Source: Neobacillus vireti
GTDB taxonomy: Bacteria > Bacillota > Bacilli > Bacillales > Cytobacillaceae
Length of the DNA: 64,000 bases
Direction: 5' to 3'
Assembly (NCBI RefSeq): GCF_001026695.1
Contig: NZ_LDNB01000010.1
Location: forward strand, 62,001-126,000
Of this stretch, positions 43,527 through 51,791 are shown piece after piece. Below the pieces are notes generated by a model. That model saw nothing but the letters and a program-made list of their open reading frames with translations. It was not told the DNA's origin and searched no databases. How positions within the stretch are numbered: position 1 is the stretch's first letter; every line of letters begins with the position of its first letter. A program made the translations under genes and the position numbers.

Positions 43527-44828
43527 CTACCCATTTTTATTTAACACGAATTTTGCTGTAGGAATTTTATAGGTTTCCATCGGCAGCTCATTTTCTGGAT
43601 CCTTTGAAATTGTTAATTTTTTCGGATCGTAAAAACCGACAAAATAGGGACTTAATCTAGGATTATTTCGCATACTTATGTCCGTCAATTGTGGCTTACG
43701 ATAGGTGCGGTTCTCATTAACTGCAGATTCACCTTCGTAAGGAACTACTTGAAATGAATCATTCCATCTTTCTGGAAACGGATTTTCTATCGATTTGTAG
43801 CTCAGTGAACCTGTTTTTTCGCGAAGGAAACCTTGCAGATCGACATTAGTACTACCGTTATTTAATTCCCTTTTTCCTGTTTTAGGATCTAATCCTGATA
43901 GTTTCGCTAATAATAATTTATGCCCCTCTTCAGAATCATAAGTATATGTTTTTGTATCAATTGTAGGCAGAGTATTTAAATATTTCTCCCCCCCATTTTT
44001 TTCAACAACTTCTAATGATTTTTGCATAGTTTTTTGGTCTCCATAAGGAATATCCAATTTTTCTATTTTAAAATTATATGTTTGGTTTAAGAACGAGCGG
44101 CTACTAAGGATTACAGGGAAGGTTGTTTCCTTTGCATTTATCCCAAACTCACTTAAATTTGACGAATCTATTAAATTATCATTTGAAAAATATAGTTCTT
44201 TTCCATCAACAGGTAACATTGCTTTATCTAGACCAACAAGTTTTGCTTCTTGTACCGGATCCACTGCTGCTAAAAGAACCTCTGTATAACTAGATAAATT
44301 ATTATCAATACCACTAATACCGTATTTTTTAGAAATATCTATACTAGGTAAATCGTACATTCCTCTCGAAAAGTAGTATACATTCGTCTTTGATGAAGAA
44401 TTGAGGCCGTTATAGTCAGTAGTGGTATCTGTTAAACGATATATCCCCGGTTCCTTAATATCAATTTTTTTAAAATTAGCGCTATAACCTGTGAACCCGA
44501 TCATACTGATAGGAGCAGCTATCTCGATATCCGGTATATTTTTAATATTTTCATAGTCTTCTAACGATATTCCACCCGATATACCACTTAAGTAATTAGG
44601 GTCAAAGAGATGTTCTTGCTCCGTCTCACTTTTTGTACCATTCGGTCTCACGACGATATCATAGGAGGCAGACCATTTCTTTTGCAGCGAATTGATTACT
44701 GTTCCTTTATTGGTTTCAGACAGCCCGATTAAAGTACTCAGTCCTCCACTTATCAATAACGCACCAATCAGCATAAGAATAAAACGTCCTTTTTGCCGCC
44801 GCCAGCTTTTCAAAATAAAGGAAATCAT
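43527..44828 (-). CDS. N-terminal half of stop-interrupted FtsX/MacB-type ABC permease
   Basis: A 433-aa segment: cytoplasmic start ILKSWRRQKGRFILMLIGALLISGGLSTLIG with the first helix, then a large extracytoplasmic domain. It ends NKNG-TAG, and the reading continues in frame with P-V-N-P-P-K-Q, which matches the natural continuation in this permease family. It overlaps the ATPase gene by 4 bp. If the TAG is real the transporter is probably inactive or needs read-through; a sequence error is the other explanation. Confidence 0.78.
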   Translation of the reverse strand: MISFILKSWRRQKGRFILMLIGALLISGGLSTLIGLSETNKGTVINSLQKKWSASYDIVVRPNGTKSETEQEHLFDPNYLSGISGGISLEDYENIKNIPDIEIAAPISMIGFTGYSANFKKIDIKEPGIYRLTDTTTDYNGLNSSSKTNVYYFSRGMYDLPSIDISKKYGISGIDNNLSSYTEVLLAAVDPVQEAKLVGLDKAMLPVDGKELYFSNDNLIDSSNLSEFGINAKETTFPVILSSRSFLNQTYNFKIEKLDIPYGDQKTMQKSLEVVEKNGGEKYLNTLPTIDTKTYTYDSEEGHKLLLAKLSGLDPKTGKRELNNGSTNVDLQGFLREKTGSLSYKSIENPFPERWNDSFQVVPYEGESAVNENRTYRKPQLTDISMRNNPRLSPYFVGFYDPKKLTISKDPENELPMETYKIPTAKFVLNKNG

Positions 44829-45514
44829 ATTGGACAGCCTCTCCGATCCCTAATGAGGGAACCATCCTTCATTTCGATTACTCTTCCGGCTTTTTCCGCA
44901 AGTACGGTGTCATGTGTGACAACAATAACACCACAATTCTTCGTTTTATTTAGTTGTAATAGCAATGAAAATATCGAGTTCCCAGTCTCCGTGTCTAAAT
45001 TTCCTGTTGGCTCATCCGCTAAAATCCATTCTGGCTCGGCAATTAAGGCACGTGCAATTGCGACACGCTGCTGCTGACCGCCTGATAATTGAGAAGGAAA
45101 TGCGTTTAGCTTGTCTTCTAACCCTACCAAGTCCAATAGTTCTTTCGCCCGTTCCGTTTTATTAAAAGATATTTTCCGATTGAACAATGGAATTATCACA
45201 TTTTCTAAAGCGGTTAGAGAAGGCAACAAGTGAAATTGTTGAAATACGAAGCCTATGTTGGTAAATCTTATATCTGCTAAATCATCCAATTTCAGTTTAG
45301 AAATAGGTTTACTATCAAAATATACCTCTCCACTTGTTGGTTTATCCAAAGTTCCGATGATGCTTAGCAAGGTAGATTTACCTGAACCGGACGAGCCCAT
45401 AATGGATACAACCTCTCCTTTAGTAAAATCAATGGTAATATCATGAAGCGCACTGGTTGTTACACCTTCACCAATGTAATCCTTTGAGACACTTTTTAAA
45501 GCAATATGTTCCAT
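44825..45514 (-). CDS. ABC transporter ATPase (MacB/LolD-like)
   Basis: A 229-aa ATPase of the MacB/LolD/YknY family that drives FtsX-type permeases (export or mechanotransmission). Walker A GSSGSGKST, Q-loop FVFQQFHLLP, signature [16 protein letters not shown], Walker B EWILADEPTGNLD and switch His VVTHD are intact. ATG follows AAAGGAG. It sits between the anti-sigma-like gene (22 bp upstream) and the split permease. Confidence 0.92.
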   Translation of the reverse strand: MEHIALKSVSKDYIGEGVTTSALHDITIDFTKGEVVSIMGSSGSGKSTLLSIIGTLDKPTSGEVYFDSKPISKLKLDDLADIRFTNIGFVFQQFHLLPSLTALENVIIPLFNRKISFNKTERAKELLDLVGLEDKLNAFPSQLSGGQQQRVAIARALIAEPEWILADEPTGNLDTETGNSIFSLLLQLNKTKNCGVIVVTHDTVLAEKAGRVIEMKDGSLIRDRRGCPI

Positions 45515-45536
45515 AACGTAACTCCTTTATTTTGAT

Positions 45537-46352
45537 CTATTTTTCAACATAGGACTTGGCCAGTTTTATGAGTTCCTCTTCATTGATATTTCCTCTTATT
45601 TCAAAATCAATAACTTGGTATTTATTACTTTTTACATACATACTAATCCTTTTACCGTTTTCTCCAAGATCTGTTAGGACTGCAATCGCATCCTTGTTTT
45701 TGAATGGGATGAATTGAGCATTTGAATAAATTTCCGCCATCACTTTCTTCTCTTTTTTACTTAGCAATTGTCTGCTATTATCAGCTAATGATTGGTTTAC
45801 ATATACCCACTTCTCACCCCGATGCCAAATATCCCAATATGTGATTGGGCCCTTGAACTCTTTCGCTGTAAGAAACGGGGGATACTCGATAACTCCCCTT
45901 GATATTTCTAAGGGCATATTAATATTAATAGAAGGCCTCATTATATGAAATGAAGCTCTTTTTTGAGATTCCACTAAGTCAAAGTTTTTATAAGAATTAA
46001 CCATGTTTGGAAAGTTTTCGAATTTCCCCCATTTTACATCTACAGGAGGTAATACCGGCTTAATTTCTAGGTTATGCCATGTGTGTGAAACAGAACCTGC
46101 CTGATGAATTTCCTGAAACCCATTCTTATCTTGGGTAATATCGCCAATTAGGAGCACGCATAATAGAGCTACGGTGACTAACGACATAGAGACTTTTAGC
46201 GGCTCCCAATTTAGAAAAGGCCGTCGTATCCTGGACTTCTTAGCGATTTCTTCACGTAATTGTTCTTTCACAATATCTTTTCTTCCATCTACCCAAATGA
46301 TTTCATCTTCTAACTTATAATCTAACGGTTGACGGCCATTCAATCGCTTCAT
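45537..46352 (-). CDS. Putative anti-sigma factor (single-pass)
   Basis: A 271-aa protein with a 50-residue charged cytoplasmic start, one helix (residues 53-70) and an extracytoplasmic domain of 200 residues. It has no zinc-binding HxxxCxxC motif. It overlaps the sigma gene by 38 bp, the usual arrangement for a membrane anti-sigma factor, and I infer the role from that. The family is not one I can name. Confidence 0.68.
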   Translation of the reverse strand: MKRLNGRQPLDYKLEDEIIWVDGRKDIVKEQLREEIAKKSRIRRPFLNWEPLKVSMSLVTVALLCVLLIGDITQDKNGFQEIHQAGSVSHTWHNLEIKPVLPPVDVKWGKFENFPNMVNSYKNFDLVESQKRASFHIMRPSININMPLEISRGVIEYPPFLTAKEFKGPITYWDIWHRGEKWVYVNQSLADNSRQLLSKKEKKVMAEIYSNAQFIPFKNKDAIAVLTDLGENGKRISMYVKSNKYQVIDFEIRGNINEEELIKLAKSYVEK

Positions 46353-46854
46353 CCTCCAACAATAAGAAATTTTCGATGGCTTTGGTGGCTCTGTGAAGAG
46401 TGGTTTTTACCTTCGCTTCAGTCCAATCTAATATTTCGGCAGTCTCTTTTATCGAGAACCCCTTGATTTTTCGCAACACGAATACCTCACGCTGTGTCGG
46501 CTTCAGTCGCTTTAACGCGTTCAATATCATTCGGCCATCTTCTTTAATTTCTACTATTTGTTCAGTTGATAAATGGCAGCCATTCTCTTTTTTTAACGCT
46601 TTTACTAACTTTTTAATCTTTGATTCTTTCCGAAAAAAATCCATCGTCGTATTGTGTGCTGCCCGAAATAAAAAATTCTTCACTTTATGTATGTCATGAA
46701 TACTGTCATATTTTTCATAAACCTTTAGAAACGTTTCCTGCATCAAATCTTCTGCCGTTTGCGGTTCTTGAACGATTGTATAAATATATTTAAACAGAGA
46801 CCCGCTAAAGTCTTCATACCACTGGAAAAATTGTTGATCTTTTATCGACTCCAT
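46315..46854 (-). CDS. ECF-type sigma factor controlling an ABC exporter operon
   Basis: A 179-aa ECF sigma factor: region 2 (LFKYIYTIVQEPQTAEDLMQETFLKVYEKY, then NFLFRAAHNTTMDFFRKE) and region 4 (LKPTQREVFVLRKIKGFSIKETAEILDWTEAKVKTTLHRA). It heads sigma, anti-sigma, ATPase and permease in one unit with overlapping genes. A perfect TGTAAC-N16-CGTC promoter upstream suggests autoregulation. The likely output is envelope-stress control of the ABC system. Confidence 0.9.
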   Translation of the reverse strand: MESIKDQQFFQWYEDFSGSLFKYIYTIVQEPQTAEDLMQETFLKVYEKYDSIHDIHKVKNFLFRAAHNTTMDFFRKESKIKKLVKALKKENGCHLSTEQIVEIKEDGRMILNALKRLKPTQREVFVLRKIKGFSIKETAEILDWTEAKVKTTLHRATKAIENFLLLEDEAIEWPSTVRL

Positions 46855-46883
46855 TTTAGTTCCTCCCGTTTGGTTATTAGAGA

Positions 46884-46909
46884 GACGCTATTCCATGAAA
46901 AAAGTTACA
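46884..46909 (-). promoter_or_regulatory. Autoregulated ECF promoter (TGTAAC-N16-CGTC)
   Basis: Minus strand TGTAAC (46909 to 46904), a 16-bp spacer beginning with six Ts, CGTC (46887 to 46884). This fits the SigX/SigW-type ECF consensus and lies about 30 bp before the sigma start. Confidence 0.82.
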
Positions 46910-47013
46910 GTTTTTAAAATTCAATTAATTTACTATAGAAAAAGACCTTCAATATGATTATAGAATAGTTGAATGAGAGAAGGGGGGTTCAAGAAAATTC
47001 CTACGATTGATAA

Positions 47014-47200
47014 GAAAAGCGCAAGCGCCCGTTAAGCAGCATATGGCCCGGAGCGCTCCAAGTGAGTATTGGAAACACGGTGAGCGCAAGCGATCAGCTG
47101 TTGACTTATCGTAGGGAGGAGCGAGAAGGCGTCTCGCCGTTAGGGAGGCTTGCGCTGGACCATTCTCGAAGTCGAAAATTTTATGCTTTCTTATCTTATC
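47014..47200. repeat. Structured Bacillus intergenic repeat element
   Basis: Begins GAAAAGCGCAAGCGCC and contains several GC-rich inverted segments (GAGCGCTCC, GAGCGCAAGCG, GGCGTCTCGCC, GGCTTGCGCTGGACC). It is much richer in GC than its surroundings. Its opening is shared with the potD terminator. The reading frames inside are shadows with no ribosome site. I read it as a non-coding structured repeat, of a kind common in Bacillus genomes. Confidence 0.65.
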
Positions 47201-47267
47201 AAAAAAAGCTCGGTTCAATGCCTCCGAGCCTATCCACGTATATAAAATTTCATTTACCAATAGGAAT

Positions 47268-47810
47268 CTATTTTAAGATCCTTATTTTTGAAAAAGGTAA
47301 TAAGACGAATTCACTTTTTCCGATAATGTTTTCCTGTTTAATAAATCCCAACCCATTCCGGCTGTCTTTGCTGTATAATCGATTGTCTCCCATGACATAA
47401 TATTGGTTTTTGGGAAGGACAATCGGTCCAAAGTCTTCTGTTAGTTTGCTTCCTTGTTGTTTCGCAAATTTAAGATTTTCAGCTAAATAGGTTTCTTTAT
47501 ATGGCACCTGATTGATAAATAATTGATCACCTTTCATTTCAATCTCATCACCCGGCATTCCAATGATTCTTTTCACATAGTTTTCATCAGGGCCTTTAAT
47601 AATGATGATATCACCTCTATTAAAATGGTCGGAATAATAAACTTTATTAACAAAGATTTTTTCATGATCATGTAATGTTGGTTCCATTGAAGCACCATCT
47701 ACAACGTAAGGAGAAAAGAGAAATGTCCGTATAACCAGTGTTATTCCTAATGCTATAAATATTGTTTTAATCCAGCTTTTCAACCCATTATTTGCTTTCG
47801 AATTTAACAT
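47268..47810 (-). CDS. Signal peptidase I
   Basis: A 180-aa membrane-anchored type I signal peptidase that cleaves secreted-protein signal peptides. A single N-terminal helix is followed by catalytic S41 in GASMEPTL and K80 in YVKRIIGMPGDEIE, and box E GDNRLYSKDSR. Size and single helix match SipS/SipT. ATG at 47810 follows AAGGAG; the open frame upstream lacks this. Confidence 0.93.
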   Translation of the reverse strand: MLNSKANNGLKSWIKTIFIALGITLVIRTFLFSPYVVDGASMEPTLHDHEKIFVNKVYYSDHFNRGDIIIIKGPDENYVKRIIGMPGDEIEMKGDQLFINQVPYKETYLAENLKFAKQQGSKLTEDFGPIVLPKNQYYVMGDNRLYSKDSRNGLGFIKQENIIGKSEFVLLPFSKIRILK

Positions 47811-47947
47811 TTCCAACCACTCCTTGTCATTTTCAAAAGTTTCCTTAATTATGGTATATTCAACGCGTTGGAAATGAAATCCTGCTTTTTCCCACCCTAA
47901 AGGCATATTTAAGAGCTGAAAGAGTTTTGGCCCGAACTAAAGGTAAC

Positions 47948-48562
47948 TTACTTCTTTTTTATTTTCTGATATCGCTGCTCCGCTTTGTAACTAAAAATCA
48001 GACATAAAGCAATCATGACTGGAAAAGCCAGCCAGGCAAATCCTCTAAAGAAGGCGAATGGTGTTTCAAAAAGAAATGCCCCCCAAAAGTCAGCTCCCGT
48101 TTTATCCCATAACCCAGGTGTAAAGTACAGTTGTTTCGGGTTAAAGAAAGCATCTATGTTTATGGCATTTGTCGTCACTAATGCTGCGAAAATAGGGAGA
48201 TAGCACATCGCTAATGATATATACATCTGTGAAAGTCTTTTGTATCTGCTGGCTTTGGAATCGATATCTGAAAAAATATCTTCGTCAGCATCTTTGTTGA
48301 CCTGTTTAAAATATTGAGCTCCAGAACTTTTTGTACCTGCCAGATGCTCCCAGCCACTATCTTCAAATAGAGTACAGTAATCTACAAAATCCGCCTGTTT
48401 TTTAAATAAACGGTAATCAATTTTAATATTCGCATGATCGGGCTTAGATTTGCGAAATCGATAGCCAAATGACCTTCCAACAAGTTCATAGCCCTCTGAG
48501 GCCATTTTATTCAACCATCTTGCTTCCTTTTCGAAATCTAAAAACAATTTAAACTTTCTCAT
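47948..48562 (-). CDS. DUF2812-family membrane protein
   Basis: A 204-aa protein with the DUF2812 N-terminal domain (FKLFLDFEKEARWLNKMASEGYELV, then YCTLFEDSGWEHLAGTKSSGAQYFK) and three hydrophobic segments in the second half. DUF2812 genes nearly always follow a PadR regulator, as here (4-bp overlap). Function unknown; membrane stress response is suggested by the pairing. Confidence 0.85.
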   Translation of the reverse strand: MRKFKLFLDFEKEARWLNKMASEGYELVGRSFGYRFRKSKPDHANIKIDYRLFKKQADFVDYCTLFEDSGWEHLAGTKSSGAQYFKQVNKDADEDIFSDIDSKASRYKRLSQMYISLAMCYLPIFAALVTTNAINIDAFFNPKQLYFTPGLWDKTGADFWGAFLFETPFAFFRGFAWLAFPVMIALCLIFSYKAEQRYQKIKKK

Positions 48563-48885
48563 GAGATCCCACCTCGTTTAAAAGCATCTTCAGTAATTCC
48601 AATCATATGCTGCATTCTTTCTAAATCCAAACGCAGCATATCTTTCCCCAGTTCAGTAATCATATAGACTTTCCGGCGACTATCCCCGCTCTCGACAGGC
48701 TGAATAAATTTGAGTTTTAGTAAATTTTCAATTGCTCCATACAATGTACCGGCAGCCATCCTTACCTGTCCGTTACTAAGTTCCTCGACTTTTTGCAGAA
48801 TAAGATATCCATGTGCTGGTTCAAATAAAGACAAGAGAATATAATAAACGGTTTCAGTCAGCGGAATATGTTTATCCCTTTTCAT
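48559..48885 (-). CDS. PadR-family transcriptional regulator
   Basis: A 108-aa winged-helix regulator: TETVYYILLSLFEPAHGYLILQKVEELSNGQVRMAAGTLYGAIENLLKLKFI is the classical PadR fold, then YMITELGKDMLRLDLERMQHM. ATG at 48885 follows AGGAGGG. Two inverted repeats at 48913-48959 are good candidates for its operator, giving autoregulation of padR-DUF2812. Confidence 0.9.
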   Translation of the reverse strand: MKRDKHIPLTETVYYILLSLFEPAHGYLILQKVEELSNGQVRMAAGTLYGAIENLLKLKFIQPVESGDSRRKVYMITELGKDMLRLDLERMQHMIGITEDAFKRGGIS

Positions 48886-48912
48886 AGTCCCTCCTAATTT
48901 TCCACTTTTTAT

Positions 48913-48959
48913 TATACAGTCCAACTATATAGTTTTAGTTTATACAGCGCAACTGTATA
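48913..48959. promoter_or_regulatory. Twin PadR operators
   Basis: Two 19-bp sites with the same plan: TATACAGT-cca-ACTATATA (48913-48931) and TATACAGC-gca-ACTGTATA (48941-48959), 28 bp centre to centre. Each has one mismatch between its arms. They lie 28-75 bp upstream of padR. The ATACA...TGTAT pattern is close to known PadR/LmrR-type sites. Confidence 0.75.
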
Positions 48960-49049
48960 TGTCAATACATAAATTCCATCGTTTTCCTTTAATTTGTATA
49001 GTCACGAATATTTACTAAAATAACACCACTCAGATACCTTATTCACATA

Positions 49050-49094
49050 AAAAAGGGGAATCCCCCATAAAACTAAACGAGGGATTCCCTTTTT
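49050..49094 (-). terminator. Terminator of the VWA-like gene
   Basis: AAAAAGGGGAATCCC pairs with GGGATTCCCTTTTT (49050-49094), giving T runs on both strands. Confidence 0.8.
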
Positions 49095-49509
49095 ACGCTA
49101 CCTTAATCGCTTTGCCAAATGGTACTCGTGGTAAAAATGTGCCTGGCACCAGCCAAAATAATTCAAAATCAACTGTCTCCATTTCTTCCGAAAAAAATCC
49201 TGTAACGTCCGTTATATAAAATAGTGTATCCACTTGCTCTTCTGCTGCCCATTCCAGCGCTAATGTATAGGAAGATTTCCCATGTGTGTAGTACTTAATC
49301 GTATCGCTTTTAACTTGGGAAATACTTCGGATTTTGAAATCTGCTTGAACCAAAATTGTATCTGGCTTCAATTGTTCAAACAATTTTACTATGTTATTGA
49401 TGAGTATGGTTGGTGCTTCATTTGTGGAAGTATCCACGACTAATGCGACCTTCTTTTCTTGACGCTGCTGGATCATCGAAAGTATCGTTTTATGCCATTT
49501 CAACACCAT
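49093..49509 (-). CDS. VWA-like domain protein (isolated DUF2201 C-terminal type)
   Basis: A 138-aa protein that matches the C-terminal VWA-like part of DUF2201 metallopeptidase-like proteins: KVALVVDTSTNEAP (degenerate MIDAS), YITDVTGFF, then FELFWLVPGTFLPRVPFGKAIKV at the very end. The usual N-terminal half (about 250 residues) is missing. It may be a stand-alone domain or a remnant. No operon partner. Confidence 0.62.
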   Translation of the reverse strand: MVLKWHKTILSMIQQRQEKKVALVVDTSTNEAPTILINNIVKLFEQLKPDTILVQADFKIRSISQVKSDTIKYYTHGKSSYTLALEWAAEEQVDTLFYITDVTGFFSEEMETVDFELFWLVPGTFLPRVPFGKAIKVA

Positions 49510-49649
49510 TTCCCCCTTTGACTATAAAACCAAGCCTTTTTATTTTGGGTTATTAGGAAATGGATTATGATTGGATAATTGCGGTAACAAAATGCCTTAG
49601 TTCCTGCAGGAATTTGCTAAATAAAATATCAACAATTTGAAAAAACTAG

Positions 49650-50993
49650 TTACTGTAATTCAATTTTCACCGGATTTAATTCGAGTGGCATATTTGTACT
49701 CATTGAGTCTAATCTTACTCTTACCACATAGTTATCGGGATTAAAATTGTTTATTTCACTCAGGTCAAATGTGCTCCTGAAGCGTAATTTGGCTTTATCT
49801 AAAGTTTTTACTGTATGGCTAATTGATTCTTCATATATATATTTGCGGGATTCTTTTACTAACGTTACGTCGGTTCGGGCAAAGTTTTGAAAGAAAATAA
49901 AATGCTCATCCCTGTTATCTCCATTATTAATTTGGAAATCGACTGTAAAACGCTTGCCTTTTATGCTGACATTTTCCACGTTTACTGATAGATTTTGTCT
50001 GTTGGACTTTATTTGAACAGGAGTGCGCTTGTTAATGGCAACAAATTGATTCGGCTCCTCCAGAGCAACTGCCGGACGAATCTCCAAATAACTTGTTTTT
50101 CCTTTTAAGGTCTGGGGAATAATCGTTCTACCTTTGACAATGATTTGATTCCCAGTCTTTTTCGTCTCCAAATCAATTCCATCTGATAGGAGGTGGATTG
50201 GATTTCCTTTTTCGTCAAAAACCGCTAATCTGACTTGATCATGTTTGCCTTCACTTGGAAATGCTGCCGTATAATTAATTGCCGTAGAGGCCTTCCCGGC
50301 GATAATCGAATCAAAGTGAACCTTTATATCTCCTTTCTCACTTTCTTTATCCATCATTATTGTTTTGTAAGCTAATTGCTTAATGGGAACATTGAATCTC
50401 CAGGATCCCTCTTTTCCACCCATACTCTTGAATTCAAGCGGGAAGGTTGTATCTGCAGGCAATTCTAGTTTTGGATAATTTAACTGTATCTGTCCGGTAT
50501 AACCGTTACCTGAGGGCTCCAGATAGACAAGCTCTTTGCTGTCATCAATCCGTTTATCACCATCAAATATCTCGTAAATCCCTCTAAGATTACCTTCTTG
50601 ATCCGTTTTCACCTTTCCTCTCACATCAAAAGTTACCCCGATAACGGCCCCATCATAATAAGCACTTGTGATGGATACATCAATCCCGTTGTGACTGGCT
50701 GTTTCATTTAATTGGGTGATTAACTTTTGTGAGGCTAAATTTTCGCCGACTTTGTCTTTAAAAAGCTGCCCGATCAAAGGCATATCCGCCATTACTTTCG
50801 ATACGGATGGGACCATAAAACTCGTGGAAATCAGGATCACAGCAGCAGCGGCTGCCGTTAAAACAATGGCCTTGTTTTTTCTAGGTTTTTCACCAGGATA
50901 TGCCCTGCCTATTCCTGTCTTAATCGCTTGTAAGACTGCCTCTTGCGGTACTTCAATCTTCTCATATTCCTCTTGAAAAAATTCCTTCTTCAT
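49650..50993 (-). CDS. DUF4179-containing membrane anti-sigma factor
   Basis: A 447-aa single-pass protein: 40 cytoplasmic residues, helix 41-60, and a large extracytoplasmic domain (DUF4179 near VSKVMADMPLIGQLFKDKVGENLASQK). It overlaps the sigma gene upstream by 32 bp. It is homologous in layout to the protein at 24.4 kb, so the window holds two such pairs. Probable anti-sigma factor; signal unknown. Confidence 0.82.
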   Translation of the reverse strand: MKKEFFQEEYEKIEVPQEAVLQAIKTGIGRAYPGEKPRKNKAIVLTAAAAAVILISTSFMVPSVSKVMADMPLIGQLFKDKVGENLASQKLITQLNETASHNGIDVSITSAYYDGAVIGVTFDVRGKVKTDQEGNLRGIYEIFDGDKRIDDSKELVYLEPSGNGYTGQIQLNYPKLELPADTTFPLEFKSMGGKEGSWRFNVPIKQLAYKTIMMDKESEKGDIKVHFDSIIAGKASTAINYTAAFPSEGKHDQVRLAVFDEKGNPIHLLSDGIDLETKKTGNQIIVKGRTIIPQTLKGKTSYLEIRPAVALEEPNQFVAINKRTPVQIKSNRQNLSVNVENVSIKGKRFTVDFQINNGDNRDEHFIFFQNFARTDVTLVKESRKYIYEESISHTVKTLDKAKLRFRSTFDLSEINNFNPDNYVVRVRLDSMSTNMPLELNPVKIELQ

Positions 50994-51507
50994 AATAGCC
51001 CTCTCCTCCCAACAGCTTTTTCAACTGGCTTTTCCCTCGAGACAAATAAGTTTTAACTGTATTTTCCGGTACATCCATTAACTTAGCCACTTCACTAATC
51101 GGCAAGTCCTGATAGTAAAAGAGAATAACTGCATTTCGATAATGTTCATTTAATTTGTCTATCGCATCTGCTAAATCCAGGGATTCAACCCGTTTTTCGC
51201 TTTTCGCAGGTGAAAGCTCAATAATTTTATCAATTGGGATCTCCTTCTGCTTCTTTTTCAACAAATCATAGGCAGAGTGGATAAGGATCCTTGTTAACCA
51301 GGTTAAGAAAAATCTTTCATCCCGTAATTGACGCACAACTAAAAGGGCTTTATAGGCTGTTTCTTGAATAACATCCAAAGCATCCTCGCGATTGCCGACA
51401 TATAGATAGGCCGTTCGGTACAATTGGTCACTATGTAAGACTAAAAGCTTTTCGAAAGCTTTTTTGTTTCCGTTTATCGCTTTTTTTATCAACTTTATTT
51501 CGGTCAT
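50962..51507 (-). CDS. ECF-type sigma factor
   Basis: A 181-aa ECF sigma factor with region 2 (LYRTAYLYVGNREDALDVIQETAYKALLVV and FFLTWLTRILIHSAYDLLKKK) and region 4 (LNEHYRNAVILFYYQDLPISEVAKLMDVPENTVKTYLSRGKSQLKKLL). It has the same anti-sigma type downstream as the 25.7-kb sigma. ATG follows AGGAGG. An AAAC-type -35 sits upstream, but the -10 is less clear. Confidence 0.9.
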   Translation of the reverse strand: MTEIKLIKKAINGNKKAFEKLLVLHSDQLYRTAYLYVGNREDALDVIQETAYKALLVVRQLRDERFFLTWLTRILIHSAYDLLKKKQKEIPIDKIIELSPAKSEKRVESLDLADAIDKLNEHYRNAVILFYYQDLPISEVAKLMDVPENTVKTYLSRGKSQLKKLLGGEGYYEEGIFSRGI

Positions 51508-51532
51508 TGCTTAACCTCCTTCTGTCCATTAG

Positions 51533-51558
51533 AGAAGAATCCCTTACAAAAAGTTTCA
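51533..51558 (-). promoter_or_regulatory. Possible ECF promoter of the sigma gene
   Basis: Minus strand TGAAAC (51558 to 51553), 16-bp spacer beginning TTTTT, then TTCT followed by CTAAT. The -35 fits ECF promoters; the -10 differs from CGTC. Confidence 0.4.
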
Positions 51559-51641
51559 ACTTATTTAATTAGTTTATTAATCTCTTTATCCTATATGGAT
51601 TCTATATAATAGAATTATCAAACATTTTTGAGGTGATTGAT

Positions 51642-51791
51642 ATGGAATTTGAAATCATATATGGTGATTTACCTGCCTTAGGGACAGAACGGCTTGTCCT
51701 CAGTATAGCAATGGTCGGCAAAGAGGAAGCCCCAAATTTGAAGCTGAATTCTATCTTTATAGAAGAGGTCCCTTTGCGATGGATCCGATAA
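51642..51791 (+). CDS. 49-aa small protein overlapping the next gene
   Basis: ATG at 51642 follows GAGGTGA by a good spacing and opens a 49-codon frame beginning MEFEIIYGDLP. Its TAA at 51789 lies 13 bp inside the next gene, so the two are translationally coupled. The protein has no signal or helix; it is rich in Glu and hydrophobic residues. No family recognised. The good ribosome site argues it is real. Confidence 0.55.
   Translation: MEFEIIYGDLPALGTERLVLSIAMVGKEEAPNLKLNSIFIEEVPLRWIR

Noticed and set aside
46958..47260. Reading frames on both strands across the GC-rich element
   Set aside because: No ribosome site, atypical composition and no recognisable family; explained by the structured repeat.
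49134..49151. GTGCCTGGCACC, resembling the dispersed 13-mer, in the VWA-like gene
   Set aside because: It differs in the centre (CTGG for CTGA) and encodes the conserved LVPGTF of the family, so it is most likely coincidence.
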